A stretch of DNA of 64,000 bases from Cellulosimicrobium funkei (GCF_004519295.1 NZ_SOZH01000009.1:1-64000); one strand, 5' to 3'; counted from the first letter of the stretch, positions 19,105 to 29,115 are shown. Numbers and translations are program-made. The notes: generated from the sequence alone by a model not told the origin.

Positions 19105-19622
19105 TGCGGCGCACCTCCGTCCGCACCCTGCTGCTCGTGGCGGTCGCGACCGCCGTCGGCGGGTGGTTCGTCGTGCGCCTGCTCCAGAGCCGCGGCACGC
19201 TCCTGCCGGCGGTGCCGTGGATCGTGGACGTCACCGTCCTCGCGCTCGCGGCGGCGGTGTTCTGGGCGGGCTGGACGGTGCGCGCGTACCAGCAGGGCAA
19301 GCGTCCGTCGCTCGACGCGATCCGTGCGGCGCGCACGTTCGTCCTCGCGAAGGCGGCCGCGCTCACGGGCGCGCTGCTGACGGGCTGGTACGGCGCGCAG
19401 GTGCTCGCCGCCCTGCCCGACCTCTCGATCGACGCGTTCCGCGACCGGGCCCTCGCGGCCGGGGCGGCCGCCGCGTGCGCGGTGGTGCTGGCCGTCGTCG
19501 GGCTCGTGGCCGAGCGGTTCTGCCAGCTCCCGCCCGACGACCGCGGCGAGGGCCGGGAGGGCCGCGAGGGCTCGGTGACGCGCGAGGACCCGGAGACTCC
19601 GGGCGCGGGCACGCCCGCCTGA
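19104..19622 (+). CDS. DUF3180 family membrane protein
   Basis: A 172-residue integral membrane protein of the actinobacterial DUF3180 family, function unknown. Four hydrophobic segments are visible at about 7-23, 32-52, 74-96 and 113-133. The C-terminal 30 residues are charged and probably cytosolic. Its ATG overlaps the folBK stop by one base. The folK-DUF3180 neighbourhood is conserved in actinobacteria. Confidence 0.85.
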   Translation: MRRTSVRTLLLVAVATAVGGWFVVRLLQSRGTLLPAVPWIVDVTVLALAAAVFWAGWTVRAYQQGKRPSLDAIRAARTFVLAKAAALTGALLTGWYGAQVLAALPDLSIDAFRDRALAAGAAAACAVVLAVVGLVAERFCQLPPDDRGEGREGREGSVTREDPETPGAGTPA

Positions 19623-19677
19623 GACGCGCCCTCCGCCCCGGCCTGTGCACGACCCGGTCCGCACGGGGACGGGATGG

Positions 19678-19683
19678 GAGAAT
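19678..19683 (+). promoter_or_regulatory. -10 element for the PH-domain operon
   Basis: GAGAAT lies six bases before the ATG at 19690, fitting leaderless initiation. No clear -35. Confidence 0.4.
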
Positions 19684-19689
19684 CGACGC

Positions 19690-20208
19690 ATGACCGACCC
19701 TGCACGGGACCAGGGCCCCCGCGGCACCGGCCCCTTCGACCCGCCCGGCATCGAGTGGACGCGCGTGTCGCCGCGGCTCGTCACGGCGCGCCTGCTGTCC
19801 GTGGGCATCACGCTCGCGGTCCCGGCCGTCGCCGTGGTCGTGCTCGCGATCCTCTTCCCGCACTGGTGGCAGTGGCTCGTGCTCGGCGTGCTCGCGCTCC
19901 TGGGCCTGTGGGCGGCCGTCCTCGTGCCGCGCCAGGTCCGCGCGATCGGCTACGCGGAGCGTGACGACGACCTCCTGATCCGCCACGGCATCATGTTCCG
20001 CACGCTCGTCGTCGTGCCCTACGGCCGCATGCAGTACGTCGACGTCCAGGCCGGGCCGCTCGCGCGCAAGCTCGGCATCGCCCAGGTCCAGCTCCACACG
20101 GCGTCCGCGTCGACCGACGCGACGATCGACGGTCTCGAGCCCGCCGAGGCGGAGCGTCTGCGCGACCGGCTCGCGTCGCGCGGCGAGGCGAGGCTGGCGG
20201 GCCTGTGA
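19690..20208 (+). CDS. bacterial PH-domain membrane protein (YdbS-like)
   Basis: A 172-residue membrane protein. Two adjacent transmembrane segments (about 38-58 and 60-80) are followed by a bPH2/DUF304 domain with [20 protein letters not shown] and QLHTASASTDATI. Paired YdbS/YdbT-type proteins occur next to each other in many Gram-positives; their role is not well established. The next gene overlaps by 4 bases (GTGA) and encodes the larger partner, so the two probably form a complex. Confidence 0.85.
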   Translation: MTDPARDQGPRGTGPFDPPGIEWTRVSPRLVTARLLSVGITLAVPAVAVVVLAILFPHWWQWLVLGVLALLGLWAAVLVPRQVRAIGYAERDDDLLIRHGIMFRTLVVVPYGRMQYVDVQAGPLARKLGIAQVQLHTASASTDATIDGLEPAEAERLRDRLASRGEARLAGL

Positions 20209-21743
20209 ACGACGCACCGGCCACCGACGACCTCGTGTGGCACCGGGTGCACCCGGTCACCCCGCTCGTGCGGGGCTGGACCGTCATCGCGGTGCTCCTG
20301 GTCGTCGTCGGCCAGCAGACGCTCAACGGGCTGCCCGAGGGGGAGAACCTCCTCGAGGGCGACCGCTGGTGGATGATCCTCCTCGGCATCCTCGTGGTGG
20401 GCCTCGTGGGGCTCGGCTACTCGGCGGTCGCGTGGCGCATGACGAGCTACGCGGTCGACGACGAGTCGGTGCACCTGCGCACCGGCGTGCTGTTCCGGCA
20501 GCAGCGCAAGGCGCGGCTCGACCGGCTCCAGGCGGTCGACGTCGTGCAGCCGCTCCTCGCCCGGTTCTTCGGGCTCGCGGAGCTCAAGCTCGAGGTCGCC
20601 GGGGGAGCGGACTCGGGCGTGAAGCTCGGCTTCCTCAAGGAGGCGGAGGCGAACCGGCTGCGCAACGACCTCCTCGCGCGCGCCGCGGGCCTGCGGGTCG
20701 CGCGCGAGCGCCCGGCCGCCGCGACGGCGACCGGCGTCCCGGGTGCGCCCGCGGTCCCGGGTGCTCCCGGCGCCGTCGGGGCGCCGGCCGGGGACGTCCA
20801 GGCGCCCGGGGCGGACGCGCCGGCGTTCGTCGCCGAGGCGCCCGAGCAGCCGGTGACTGCCGTCGGGCCGGGTCGGCTCGTCGCCTCGCTCCTGCGGTCG
20901 GGCGCGACGGTCGGCCTCGTCCTCGGTGTGCTCGGCATCGCGGGCGTCGTCGTCGGCACGCGCGAGATCGGGATCCTGTTCAGCGCGCTGCCCGCCGTGC
21001 TCGGCTTCGGCGGGTTCCTGTTCTCCCGGTTCACGGGCGAGTTCGGCTTCCGGTCCGCCATCTCGCCCGACGGCATCCGCCTGCGCCACGGCCTGCTCGA
21101 GACCCGCTCGCAGACGATCCCGCCCGGTCGCGTCCAGGCCGTGCGGCTGCGGCAGGGCCCGTTCTGGCGCGGGCCCGACTGGTGGCGCGTCGACGTCAAC
21201 GTCGCGGGCTACGGCGTCAGCACCGACGGGACGGACAGCACGAGCGTGCTCCTGCCCGTCGGCACGCGCGACGAGGCGCTCGCCGCCCTGTGGCTCGTGC
21301 TGCCGGACCTCGGCACGCCCGACCCCCGCGGCCTGCTCGACGAGGGCCTGTCCGGGCTCGACGCCGGGCAGCACTTCGTCGCGTCCCCGCGCCGTGCGCG
21401 CCTCCTGGACCTCGTCGCGTGGCGGCGGAACGGCTTCAGCGTCACCGACCGCGCCCTCCTGCTGCGCGGCGGGCGCGTCTTCCGCACCCTCGTCGTCGTG
21501 CCGCACGAGCGCACGCAGTCGCTCGGGCTCGAGCAGGGGCCGCTGCAGCGCCGGCTCGACGTCGCGTCGTTCACCGTGCACTCGACGCCCGGGCCGGTCT
21601 CGCCCCAGGTGCGGCACCTCGACGCGGGCGACGCCGCCCGCCTCCTCGACACCCAGGCCGAGCGCGCCCGCGAGGCCCGCGCGCACGCGGGACCGGAGCT
21701 CTGGATGCGCCGCGACGACGTCCCGCTCGAGGAGAACGCGTGA
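20205..21743 (+). CDS. bacterial PH-domain membrane protein (YdbT-like)
   Basis: A 512-residue polytopic protein with repeated membrane-pair plus bPH2 units. Hydrophobic pairs lie at about 25-70 and 225-275. The PH-type segments include the [40 protein letters not shown] and [20 protein letters not shown] stretches. An Ala/Pro/Gly-rich disordered loop separates the first two units (about 180-215). It starts with GTG inside the stop of its smaller partner. The function is unknown beyond a membrane-associated role. Confidence 0.85.
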   Translation: MNDAPATDDLVWHRVHPVTPLVRGWTVIAVLLVVVGQQTLNGLPEGENLLEGDRWWMILLGILVVGLVGLGYSAVAWRMTSYAVDDESVHLRTGVLFRQQRKARLDRLQAVDVVQPLLARFFGLAELKLEVAGGADSGVKLGFLKEAEANRLRNDLLARAAGLRVARERPAAATATGVPGAPAVPGAPGAVGAPAGDVQAPGADAPAFVAEAPEQPVTAVGPGRLVASLLRSGATVGLVLGVLGIAGVVVGTREIGILFSALPAVLGFGGFLFSRFTGEFGFRSAISPDGIRLRHGLLETRSQTIPPGRVQAVRLRQGPFWRGPDWWRVDVNVAGYGVSTDGTDSTSVLLPVGTRDEALAALWLVLPDLGTPDPRGLLDEGLSGLDAGQHFVASPRRARLLDLVAWRRNGFSVTDRALLLRGGRVFRTLVVVPHERTQSLGLEQGPLQRRLDVASFTVHSTPGPVSPQVRHLDAGDAARLLDTQAERAREARAHAGPELWMRRDDVPLEENA

Positions 21744-22765
21744 GCGCCGCGGACGGCGGTCGCCGCCCCGGGCGGCTCGGGGTCGGCGTCGTCGGGGCCG
21801 GTCGCGTCGGGGCGGTCCTCGGCAGCGCCCTGCGCGCCGTCGGCCACGCGGTCGTGGGCGCGAGCGGCGTGTCCGACGCGTCGCGCGACCGCATCGAGAC
21901 GCTCCTCGCGGGGGTGCCCGTCCTCGAGGTCCCGCAGGTCGTGGAGCGCGCCGAGCTCGTGCTCCTCGCCGTGCCCGACGACGCGCTCCCGGCCCTGGTC
22001 CGCGGCCTCGCCGACACGGGGGCGTGGCAGCCCGGCCAGATCGTCGTGCACACGTCGGGCCGCCACGGCACGGCCGTCCTCGACCCGGCGCGCGCCGCCG
22101 GCGCCATCCCGCTCGCGCTGCACCCCGCCATGACGTTCACCGGCACGTCGCTCGACCTCGCGCGGCTGGAGGGCACGACGTTCGCCGTCACCGCGCCCGG
22201 CCCGGTCCTGCCGATCGGGCAGGCGCTCGTCGTCGAGCTCGGCGGGGAGCCGGTCGTCGTCGCGGAGGAGTCGCGCGGGCTCTACCACGCGGCCCTCGCG
22301 CACGGCGCGAACCACCTCGTCGTGCTCGTCGCGCAGGCCGCGCAGGCGCTCGAGGCCGCGGGCGTCGACCGGCCCGGGCGCGCGCTCGCGCCGCTCCTCG
22401 CGGCCGCCCTCGACGGCGCGACGCGGGGCGCCGACGCGGGTGCCGAGTCGGGGACGGGCGCGGGCGCCGGGGCGCTCCTCGGGCTCACCGGGCCGGTGGC
22501 GCGGGGCGACGTCGGCACGGTCCGCGAGCACCTCGCCGCCCTGGACGCGCTCGCCGCGACGAGCGACGCGGCGGACGTGCCGCCGTCGTACCGGGCGCTG
22601 AGCCGCGCCGCGACGCACCGCGCGCTCGCGGGCGGCCGGCTCGGCGAGCGCGCGGCCCGCGAGCTCCTCGACGCGCTCGACGCGCCCGCGCCCGACCCGC
22701 AGGACCGGCACGACCAGCAGGACCGGCCCGACCCGCAGGACCCGCACGACGAAGGACGAGCATGA
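21740..22765 (+). CDS. Rossmann-fold DUF2520 protein
   Basis: A 341-residue protein with an N-terminal dinucleotide-binding fold ([15 protein letters not shown], about 13-27) and the C-terminal DUF2520 helical domain ([33 protein letters not shown]). Overall it resembles 6-phosphogluconate or ketopantoate reductase-like dehydrogenases. The reaction is unknown. It lies directly upstream of panC with an ATGA overlap, an association common in actinobacteria. The last 20 residues are a D/P/Q/H-rich repeat tail. It starts with GTG overlapping the PH-protein stop. Confidence 0.85.
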   Translation: MSAADGGRRPGRLGVGVVGAGRVGAVLGSALRAVGHAVVGASGVSDASRDRIETLLAGVPVLEVPQVVERAELVLLAVPDDALPALVRGLADTGAWQPGQIVVHTSGRHGTAVLDPARAAGAIPLALHPAMTFTGTSLDLARLEGTTFAVTAPGPVLPIGQALVVELGGEPVVVAEESRGLYHAALAHGANHLVVLVAQAAQALEAAGVDRPGRALAPLLAAALDGATRGADAGAESGTGAGAGALLGLTGPVARGDVGTVREHLAALDALAATSDAADVPPSYRALSRAATHRALAGGRLGERAARELLDALDAPAPDPQDRHDQQDRPDPQDPHDEGRA

Positions 22766-23760
22766 CGAGCACCCCCCGCCCGGACGCCGGGCCCCCCGCA
22801 GCCGGGACCCCGGCCGTCGTGACGACGCGCGCCGCGCTGCGCACCGCGCTCGACGCGTGGCGCGCCGAGCACCCGCACGGTCGCCGCGTCGTCGTCATGA
22901 CCATGGGTGCGCTGCACGCCGGGCACCTCGAGCTCGTGCGCCGGGCGCGCGCGGAGGCGGGCCCCGACGGCCAGGTCGTCGTGACGGACTTCGTCAACCC
23001 GCTGCAGTTCGGCCCCGGCGAGGACTACGAGCGCTACCCGCGCGACGTCGCGGCCGACGTGGCGCTGCTCGCCGCGGCGGGCCCGGACGCGGTGGTCGAC
23101 GTCGTGTTCGCGCCGCCCGTCGACGAGCTCTACCCCGACCTGGGCTCGGCCGACGGCCCGATCGTGCGGGTGACGTCGGGGCGCATCGGGACGGTGCTGG
23201 AGGGCGCGTCGCGGCCGGGGCACTTCGACGGCGTGCTCACGGTCGTGCTCAAGCTGCTCCACCTCGTGCGCCCGGACGTCGCCGTGTTCGGGGCGAAGGA
23301 CGCGCAGCAGCTGCTCGCCGTGCGCCGCATGGTCGCCGACCTCGACCTCGACGTGGAGGTCCTGGCGGTCGAGACCGTGCGCGAGGCGGACGGCCTCGCG
23401 CGGTCGTCGCGCAACGCGTACCTCTCCCCGGCCGAGCACGAGCACGCGCTCGCGCTGAGCCGCGCGCTGCGCGCCGGGCGGGACGCCGCGGCCGCGGGGG
23501 AGGGCGCGCCGTCCGTGCTCGCCGCCGCGCGGGGAATCCTGGAGGCCACCGACGGCGTTGACGTCGATTACGTGGTGCTCGTCGATCCCGCTACCGTGGA
23601 GGACCTGGCGCCCGGCGCCGTCGGCCCCGGGCTCCTCCTGGTGGCGGCACGCGTGGGCACCACGCGTCTCATCGACAACACGGCCGTCGAGATCGTGCCG
23701 CCCGCGACCCGGGCGGCGGACCCCGCGGGCCGTGCCCCCGCACCTGGAGGAACCGCGTGA
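22762..23760 (+). CDS. panC: pantothenate synthetase
   Basis: Condenses pantoate with beta-alanine using ATP to form pantothenate. The 332-residue protein has [18 protein letters not shown] (the HxGH nucleotide motif), [20 protein letters not shown], GKxD-type FGAKDAQQL and [10 protein letters not shown]. The first 30 residues and last 20 are extra relative to standard family members of about 280-300. It is embedded in a coupled run with the DUF2520 gene upstream and panD downstream (both 4-base overlaps). Confidence 0.95.
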   Translation: MTSTPRPDAGPPAAGTPAVVTTRAALRTALDAWRAEHPHGRRVVVMTMGALHAGHLELVRRARAEAGPDGQVVVTDFVNPLQFGPGEDYERYPRDVAADVALLAAAGPDAVVDVVFAPPVDELYPDLGSADGPIVRVTSGRIGTVLEGASRPGHFDGVLTVVLKLLHLVRPDVAVFGAKDAQQLLAVRRMVADLDLDVEVLAVETVREADGLARSSRNAYLSPAEHEHALALSRALRAGRDAAAAGEGAPSVLAAARGILEATDGVDVDYVVLVDPATVEDLAPGAVGPGLLLVAARVGTTRLIDNTAVEIVPPATRAADPAGRAPAPGGTA

Positions 23761-24272
23761 CCGCGCAGACCCCGCCGAGCCCGCCGCGACGTCCGGCGTC
23801 GCTGCAGCGACCCATGATGATCGGCAAGATCCACCGCGCGACGGTGACGCAGGCCGACCTGCACTACGTCGGCTCGATCACCGTGGACGCCGACCTGCTC
23901 GACGCCGCGGACCTCTACCCGGGCCAGCAGGTCGACGTCGTGGACGTCACCAACGGCGCGCGCCTGACGACGTACGTCATCCCGGGCGAGCGCGGCGCGG
24001 GCCAGATCTGCATCAACGGCGCCGCCGCGCACCTCGTGAGTCCGGGCGACGTCGTCATCCTCATCGCCTACGGCATGCTCGACGACGCCGACGCGCGCAC
24101 CTACCTGCCGAACGTCGTCTTCGTGGACGAGCAGAACCGCATCGTCGAGCTCTCCGACGAGCCCGGGCTCGTGCCCGCGGGCCACGGCCTCGAGGCGAGC
24201 GGCCTGCCGTTCGCCCCGTTCCGCGGCGCGGTCGACGACGGCGGCGTGGCCTCCGCGGTGCGCCCCGCGTGA
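23757..24272 (+). CDS. panD: aspartate 1-decarboxylase
   Basis: Makes beta-alanine from aspartate; its pyruvoyl cofactor forms by self-cleavage. The Gly-Ser cleavage site is present in [10 protein letters not shown] (Gly39-Ser40), with [15 protein letters not shown] and [17 protein letters not shown] downstream. The 171-residue reading from the coupled GTG puts the cleavage about 15 residues later than usual; an ATG at 23814 would give the normal length and may be the real start. It supplies the second substrate of PanC encoded just upstream. Confidence 0.94.
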   Translation: MTAQTPPSPPRRPASLQRPMMIGKIHRATVTQADLHYVGSITVDADLLDAADLYPGQQVDVVDVTNGARLTTYVIPGERGAGQICINGAAAHLVSPGDVVILIAYGMLDDADARTYLPNVVFVDEQNRIVELSDEPGLVPAGHGLEASGLPFAPFRGAVDDGGVASAVRPA

Positions 24273-25960
24273 CCCGGGCCGGCGGGGCGTCCGCGCCCCA
24301 TCTCGCCCGGTCCCTCGCCGCCCCCGCACCGGGGTGGACGACGACGGCGGACGTCGTGGTCGTCGGCTCGGGCATCGCCGGCCTCACCGCCGCGCTCGAG
24401 CTGCGCACGCGCGTGCCCCACGTCCTGCTCGTCACCAAGGGCGAGCTGTCGTCGGGGTCGACGGTCTGGGCGCAGGGCGGCATCGCGGCCGCGCTCGACC
24501 CCGAGGACTCGCCCGAGGCGCACCTCGCGGACACGCTCGTCGCAGGGGCCGGCGTGTGCGACCCGGCGGCCGTCGAGGTGCTCGTCACCGAGGGCCCCGC
24601 ACGCGTGCGCGAGCTCGTCGCGCGCGGCGCGAACTTCGACCGGGCGGCCAACGGCGACATCGCCCTCACGCGCGAGGGCGGGCACCACGCCGACCGGATC
24701 GCGCACGCGGGCGGCGACGCCACGGGCGCGGAGATCTCGCGCGCGCTCGTCGCGCAGCTCGAGGCCGTGCGCCGCGACCCGGGCATCGAGGTCATCGAGA
24801 ACGCGCTCGTGCTCGACGTGCTGACGACCGACGGCTCGGGCGACCGCGCTGCCCGCGCGTGCGGCGTGACCCTCCACGTGCGCGGCGAGGGCTCGCGCGA
24901 CGGCGTCGGTGCGGTCCTCGCGCGCGCCGTCGTGCTCGCGACGGGCGGAGTGGGGCAGGTGTTCCGCTCGTCGACCAACCCGCCGCAGGCCACGGGCGAC
25001 GGCATCGCCGCGGCGCTGCGCGCGGGCGCGACGCTTGGCGACCTCGAGTTCGTGCAGTTCCACCCCACGGTGCTGTGGCTCGGGCTCGGCGCCAAGGGGC
25101 AGCTCCCGCTCATCTCCGAGGCCGTGCGCGGCGAGGGCGCGATCCTCCTCGACACCGACGGCCACCGGTTCATGCCCGCGCAGCACCCCATGGCCGAGCT
25201 GGCGCCGCGCGACGTCGTCGCGCACGCGATCGTGCGGCAGATGGCCGCGACCGGCTCGGACCACGTGCTGCTCGACGCCCGGCACCTCGGCGCCGAGTTC
25301 CTGCGCGCGCGCTTCCCGACGATCACCCGACGGCTCGCCGAGAACGGGCTCGACTGGACCGAGGAGCCCGTCCCCGTGGCGCCCGCCCAGCACTACCACT
25401 CGGGCGGCGTCGTGACGGACCTGCACGGGCGCTCCACCGTCGACGGCCTCTACGCGATCGGCGAGGTCGCGTGCACGGGCGTGCACGGCGCGAACCGCCT
25501 CGCGTCGAACTCGCTGCTCGAGGGGCTCGTCTTCGCCCACCGGGCGGCGCGGCAGATCACGGAGCGCGTGGCCGCGGGCGAGCTCGAGTTGGGCGAGCCC
25601 GTCGACCGTCCGGGGCCGTCGGCCCTCGTGGCGGCGGCCGCGCGCTCGCGCATCCAGTCCATCGCGTCCGCGGGCCCGGGCGTCCTGCGCGACGGCGACG
25701 GGCTCGCGGCCGCCGCCGCCCGCCTCGCCGCGGTCCGCACCGACGCGCACGAGGCGAGCGACGTCGTCGCGCAGCCGCAGGCCGCGGAGTGGGAGACGAC
25801 GAACGTGCACCAGGTCGCGACCGCGCTCACCGCCGCGGCGGCCCTGCGCACCGAGAGCCGCGGCGGCCACTTCCGCACCGACTTCCCGGCGAGCGACCCC
25901 GCGTGGGAGCGGCGCGTGCTCGTCTCGCTCGGCGCGGACGGGACCCTGCTCGTCCGCTGA
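24269..25960 (+). CDS. nadB: L-aspartate oxidase
   Basis: FAD enzyme oxidising aspartate to iminoaspartate for de novo NAD synthesis. The 563-residue protein has the FAD-binding [17 protein letters not shown], the active-site region [13 protein letters not shown], a conserved HPT segment (VQFHPTVLW), [12 protein letters not shown] and the C-terminal [15 protein letters not shown] [19 protein letters not shown]. The GTG start overlaps the panD stop. A quinolinate synthase gene (nadA), often beside nadB, is not in this window. Confidence 0.95.
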   Translation: MTRAGGASAPHLARSLAAPAPGWTTTADVVVVGSGIAGLTAALELRTRVPHVLLVTKGELSSGSTVWAQGGIAAALDPEDSPEAHLADTLVAGAGVCDPAAVEVLVTEGPARVRELVARGANFDRAANGDIALTREGGHHADRIAHAGGDATGAEISRALVAQLEAVRRDPGIEVIENALVLDVLTTDGSGDRAARACGVTLHVRGEGSRDGVGAVLARAVVLATGGVGQVFRSSTNPPQATGDGIAAALRAGATLGDLEFVQFHPTVLWLGLGAKGQLPLISEAVRGEGAILLDTDGHRFMPAQHPMAELAPRDVVAHAIVRQMAATGSDHVLLDARHLGAEFLRARFPTITRRLAENGLDWTEEPVPVAPAQHYHSGGVVTDLHGRSTVDGLYAIGEVACTGVHGANRLASNSLLEGLVFAHRAARQITERVAAGELELGEPVDRPGPSALVAAAARSRIQSIASAGPGVLRDGDGLAAAAARLAAVRTDAHEASDVVAQPQAAEWETTNVHQVATALTAAAALRTESRGGHFRTDFPASDPAWERRVLVSLGADGTLLVR

Positions 25961-25972
25961 GGCGCGGCGCGC

Positions 25973-26035
25973 GACCTCGCGACCGCGGGCCTGCACGACC
26001 GCGGGCTCGCACGATCGCCGTCCTGCGCGACGGCG
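25973..26035 (+). repeat. degenerate 16-base tandem repeat before nadC
   Basis: Successive units starting GACCGCGGGC, GACCGCGGGC, GATCGCCGTC and GACGGCGTGA recur with a 16-base period, partly overlapping the nadB-nadC gap. The similarity is clear for two units and decays over the next two. Function unknown. Confidence 0.45.
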
Positions 26036-26093
26036 TGAGCGGGCGGCGGCCGGGAGCCGCCGGGCATCGGCGCGCTGCGGGCACACGAGCGGA

Positions 26094-26099
26094 TAGCGT
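26094..26099 (+). promoter_or_regulatory. candidate nadC -10
   Basis: TAGCGT lies 8 bases before the nadC GTG at 26108; a start within a base or two of the codon is possible. Confidence 0.35.
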
Positions 26100-26107
26100 G
26101 GGGGACC

Positions 26108-27109
26108 GTGAGCAGCCCTGCCGAGCCCGTGCCCGCCCGTCCCGCCGACGGCGGAGCGCCGCCCGCCGTCCCGTCCCGCGTGGAGCCGGGCCTCGACCCG
26201 GCGTGGATCGCCGAGACCGTCGCGCGGGCGCTCGACGAGGACCTGGGCCCCGTGCCCGGGCGCGACGTGACCACCCAGGCGACCGTGCCGGCGTCGGCCA
26301 TCGGGACCGCGCACCTCGTGGCGCGCGCGGACGGGGTCGTCGCAGGCCTCGTCGTGGTCGAGGAGGTGACGCGACAGGTCGCTCAGCGGTTCGGCCTCCC
26401 GCCCGTCGAGGTGACGTTCGCCGCGTCCGACGGCGAGGCCGTGGGCCGCGGCCGCGTCCTCGCCGCGCTGACCGGCCCCGTCCAGGTGCTGCTCACGGCG
26501 GAGCGCACGCTGCTCAACCTCGCGAGCCGCGCGTCGGGCGTCGCGACGGCGACGCGCGCGTGGGCGCGCGAGCTCGCCGGCACCGGCGCCCAGGTGCTCG
26601 ACACCCGCAAGACGACCCCCGGGCTGCGCGCGCTGGAGAAGTACGCGGTCCGCGCGGGCGGCGGCACGAACAAGCGCATGGGCCTGTACGACGTCGCGAT
26701 GGTCAAGGACAACCACGTCGTGGCCGCGGGGTCGGTGAGCGCCGCGATCGAGGCGATCCGCAGCGCGTTCCCCGACGTGCTCGTGCAGGTCGAGGCCGAC
26801 ACCACGGCGCAGGCGCTCGAGGCGCTGTCGGCGGGCGCCGACTTCCTGCTCCTGGACAACATGCCGACGTCGGTGCTCGCCGACACGGTCGCGGCCGTGC
26901 GGGCGCGCGAGGGGACGGACGGCGTCCCGGCGAAGGTGGAGCTCGAGGCGACGGGCAACCTCACGCTGGACCGCGCGCGCGAGGTCGCGGGCACGGGCGT
27001 CGACTACCTGTCCGTCGGCGCGCTCACCCACTCGGCCCCGATCCTCGACCTCGCGCTCGACCTCCTCCCCACCCTCCCGCCGAGGGAGAGCCCCGGTCCC
27101 GCGAGGTAG
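26108..27109 (+). CDS. nadC: nicotinate-nucleotide diphosphorylase (carboxylating)
   Basis: Converts quinolinate and PRPP to nicotinate mononucleotide, the step after NadB and NadA. The 333-residue protein has EDLGPVPGRDVTTQA, TGPVQVLLTAERTLLNL, the DTRKTTPGLRALEKYAV substrate-binding run, GGGTNKRMGLYD and KDNHV. The first 35 residues are a Pro/Ala tail. Its final eight codons and the TAG stop lie inside the first tandem units of an intergenic repeat, so the C-terminus RESPGPAR is repeat-derived. Confidence 0.94.
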   Translation: MSSPAEPVPARPADGGAPPAVPSRVEPGLDPAWIAETVARALDEDLGPVPGRDVTTQATVPASAIGTAHLVARADGVVAGLVVVEEVTRQVAQRFGLPPVEVTFAASDGEAVGRGRVLAALTGPVQVLLTAERTLLNLASRASGVATATRAWARELAGTGAQVLDTRKTTPGLRALEKYAVRAGGGTNKRMGLYDVAMVKDNHVVAAGSVSAAIEAIRSAFPDVLVQVEADTTAQALEALSAGADFLLLDNMPTSVLADTVAAVRAREGTDGVPAKVELEATGNLTLDRAREVAGTGVDYLSVGALTHSAPILDLALDLLPTLPPRESPGPAR

Positions 27110-27174
27110 AACCCCGGTCCCGCGAGGTAGAGCCCTGGTCACGACCACGGCTCTACCCCGGCTCTATCTCGGGG
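27080..27174. repeat. 21-base modular intergenic repeat, copy 1
   Basis: Three tandem units of exactly 21 bases (27080, 27101 and 27122; core GAGGTAGAGC then CCGGTCC) are followed by an inverted portion with two reversed cores (GGCTCTACC, GGCTCTATCTCG). The last direct unit pairs with the inverted part as a hairpin (27126-27157): 15-base arms, one C-C mismatch. The element covers the end of nadC and the gap before lysS. A related copy is at 49982. I do not recognise the family. Confidence 0.8.
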
Positions 27175-27189
27175 ACGCGGGAGCGTCGG

Positions 27190-27195
27190 TAGAAT
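27190..27195 (+). promoter_or_regulatory. lysS -10, leaderless
   Basis: TAGAAT, the best -10 match in the window, lies six bases before the lysS GTG at 27202, immediately downstream of the repeat element. Confidence 0.6.
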
Positions 27196-27201
27196 CCAAG
27201 G

Positions 27202-28737
27202 GTGACCTCCCCCGCCGGAACCCCCTCTCCTGCCGTGCCCGAGCCCGAGGACCACGTCGACGACGTGCCCGAGCAGATGCAGGTCCGCCGCGAGAAGCGC
27301 GAGCGGATCCTCGCGCGCGGCGACGAGCCCTACCCCGTCTCGGTGCCGCGCACGACCACGATCGCCGAGGTCCGTGCCGCGTACGCGCACCTGGAGACGG
27401 GCGAGGAGACGCAGGACGAGGTCGGCGTCGCCGGCCGCGTGGTGTTCCTGCGCAACACCGGCAAGCTGTGCTTCGCCACGCTGCAGGACGGCGAGGGGAA
27501 CCGCCTGCAGGTCATGCTCAGCCAGGCCGTGGTCGGGGAGGAGTCGCTCGCGGCGTTCAAGTCCGACGTCGACCTCGGCGACCACCTGTTCGCGCACGGC
27601 CGCGTCATCAGCTCGCGCCGCGGCGAGCTGAGCGTGTTCGCGGACGCGTGGCAGATCGCCGCGAAGGCGCTGCGTCCCCTCCCGGTGCTCCACAAGGAGC
27701 TCTCGGAGGAGGCGCGCGTGCGCCAGCGCTACGTCGACCTCATCGCCCGCCCGGCTGCACGCGACACCGTGCGCCTGCGCGCCGCCGTCGTGCGCTCGAT
27801 CCGCGAGAACTTCTGGGAGCGCGGTTTCGTCGAGGTCGAGACCCCGATGCTCCAGACGCGTCCGGAGGGTGCCGCCGCGCGCCAGTTCGAGACGCACATG
27901 AATGCGTTCGACATCGACCTGTTCCTGCGCATCGCGCCCGAGCTGTTCCTCAAGCGCGCGGCCGTCGGCGGCGTCGAGAAGGTGTTCGAGATCAACCGCA
28001 ACTTCCGCAACGAGGGCGTGGACTCCACGCACTCGCCGGAATTCGCGATGCTCGAGGCGTACGAGGCCTACGGCGACTACGACACGATGGCCGTGCTCAC
28101 CCAGAACCTCGTCCAGCGCGCGGCTCAGGACGCTCTCGGCACGACGCTCGTGACGCTCGCCGACGGCACGGAGTACGACCTCGGCGGGGAATGGACCCAG
28201 CTGAAGATGTACGACTCGCTCTCGGACGCGCTGGGCGAGCACATCACCCCCGAGACGTCGGTCGAGACGCTGCGGGCGTTCGCGGACAAGCACGAGCTCT
28301 CCTTCGACCCGAAGAACGTCAATCACGGAAAGCTCGTCGAAGGCCTGTGGGAGCACCTCGTGGGAGACCATCTGGTCGCACCGACGTTCGTGCGGGACTT
28401 CCCGGTCGAGACCTCGCCGCTGACGCGCGACCACCGCACGGTGCGCGGGCAGGTCGAGAAGTGGGACCTCTACGTGCGCGGCGTCGAGCTCGCGACGGCG
28501 TACTCCGAGCTCGTGGACCCGGTGGTCCAGCGGCAGCGGTTCGAGGCGCAGGCCCTGCTCGCCGCGGCCGGTGACGAGGAGGCCATGCGCATCGACGAGG
28601 ACTTCCTCACCGCGATGGAGTACGCGATGCCCCCGTCCGGCGGGATGGGCCTGGGCATCGACCGACTGCTCATGGCGCTCACCGGTCTCGGCATCCGCGA
28701 GACCATCCTCTTCCCGCTCGTGAAGCCCGCGCAGTAG
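27202..28737 (+). CDS. lysS: lysyl-tRNA synthetase (class II)
   Basis: Charges tRNA-Lys with lysine. The 511-residue protein has an N-terminal OB-fold anticodon-binding domain (about 60-170) and a class II catalytic core: motif 1 around [10 protein letters not shown], motif 2 [20 protein letters not shown] and motif 3 [15 protein letters not shown]. The C-terminal active-site region reads REMILFPL-like [11 protein letters not shown]. The GTG start fits a leaderless transcript. Some stretches near 28000-28400 use A/T-ending codons more than the neighbours. Confidence 0.96.
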   Translation: MTSPAGTPSPAVPEPEDHVDDVPEQMQVRREKRERILARGDEPYPVSVPRTTTIAEVRAAYAHLETGEETQDEVGVAGRVVFLRNTGKLCFATLQDGEGNRLQVMLSQAVVGEESLAAFKSDVDLGDHLFAHGRVISSRRGELSVFADAWQIAAKALRPLPVLHKELSEEARVRQRYVDLIARPAARDTVRLRAAVVRSIRENFWERGFVEVETPMLQTRPEGAAARQFETHMNAFDIDLFLRIAPELFLKRAAVGGVEKVFEINRNFRNEGVDSTHSPEFAMLEAYEAYGDYDTMAVLTQNLVQRAAQDALGTTLVTLADGTEYDLGGEWTQLKMYDSLSDALGEHITPETSVETLRAFADKHELSFDPKNVNHGKLVEGLWEHLVGDHLVAPTFVRDFPVETSPLTRDHRTVRGQVEKWDLYVRGVELATAYSELVDPVVQRQRFEAQALLAAAGDEEAMRIDEDFLTAMEYAMPPSGGMGLGIDRLLMALTGLGIRETILFPLVKPAQ

Positions 28738-28763
28738 CGCGGCCGAGAACTAGGACCGACAGC

Positions 28764-28943
28764 ATGGACATCTGGCCCACCCTCGCGGCGCTGATCCCGT
28801 CGATCGGCGTCGGCGTGCTCTTCTATGTCGCGATGCGCGCGATCGTGCGCGCGGACCGCAACGAGCGCGCCGCGCTGGCGCGTCTCGACGCGGAACAGGA
28901 ATCCGCCGCGCGCGGGAATGCTGCTCCCGCGCACGACTCCTGA
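28764..28943 (+). CDS. small single-span membrane protein
   Basis: A 59-residue ORF beginning MDIWPTLAALIPSIGVGVLF. Residues about 6-28 form one transmembrane segment, followed by an Arg/Glu-rich cytosolic helix (RADRNERAALARLDAEQES). AGGA lies 8 bases before the ATG and the stop is TGA. Codon choice is GC3-rich like the neighbours, which supports it as real. It sits between lysS and lsr2. Function unknown. Confidence 0.65.
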   Translation: MDIWPTLAALIPSIGVGVLFYVAMRAIVRADRNERAALARLDAEQESAARGNAAPAHDS

Positions 28944-29046
28944 TCTCCGCGGAAGGCCGTCGGGCGGCGTCCCGAAATGATGGACCGCCGTCCAAGAATT
29001 GCCCGTCAGGTACGGCGCGCACGTTCCGTCGGCGCGGCGTGTTCAA

Positions 29047-29075
29047 TTGACGCTCACCATTCGCGGTGGCATCCT
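29047..29075 (+). promoter_or_regulatory. candidate lsr2 promoter
   Basis: TTGACG (29047-29052) and CATCCT (29070-29075) are separated by 17 bases, leaving a leader of about 35 bases to the lsr2 GTG. The -35 is good, the -10 weak. The surrounding DNA is noticeably less GC-rich than the genes. Confidence 0.35.
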
Positions 29076-29115
29076 GACGACGACAGCAATTCCTGTGAAG
29101 CGTGAGGAAACCACA

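Noticed and set aside
27080-27174. Simple terminator for nadC
   Set aside because: The hairpin could terminate, but the three 21-base units and the second copy at 50 kb with a preserved mismatch are not explained by termination alone.
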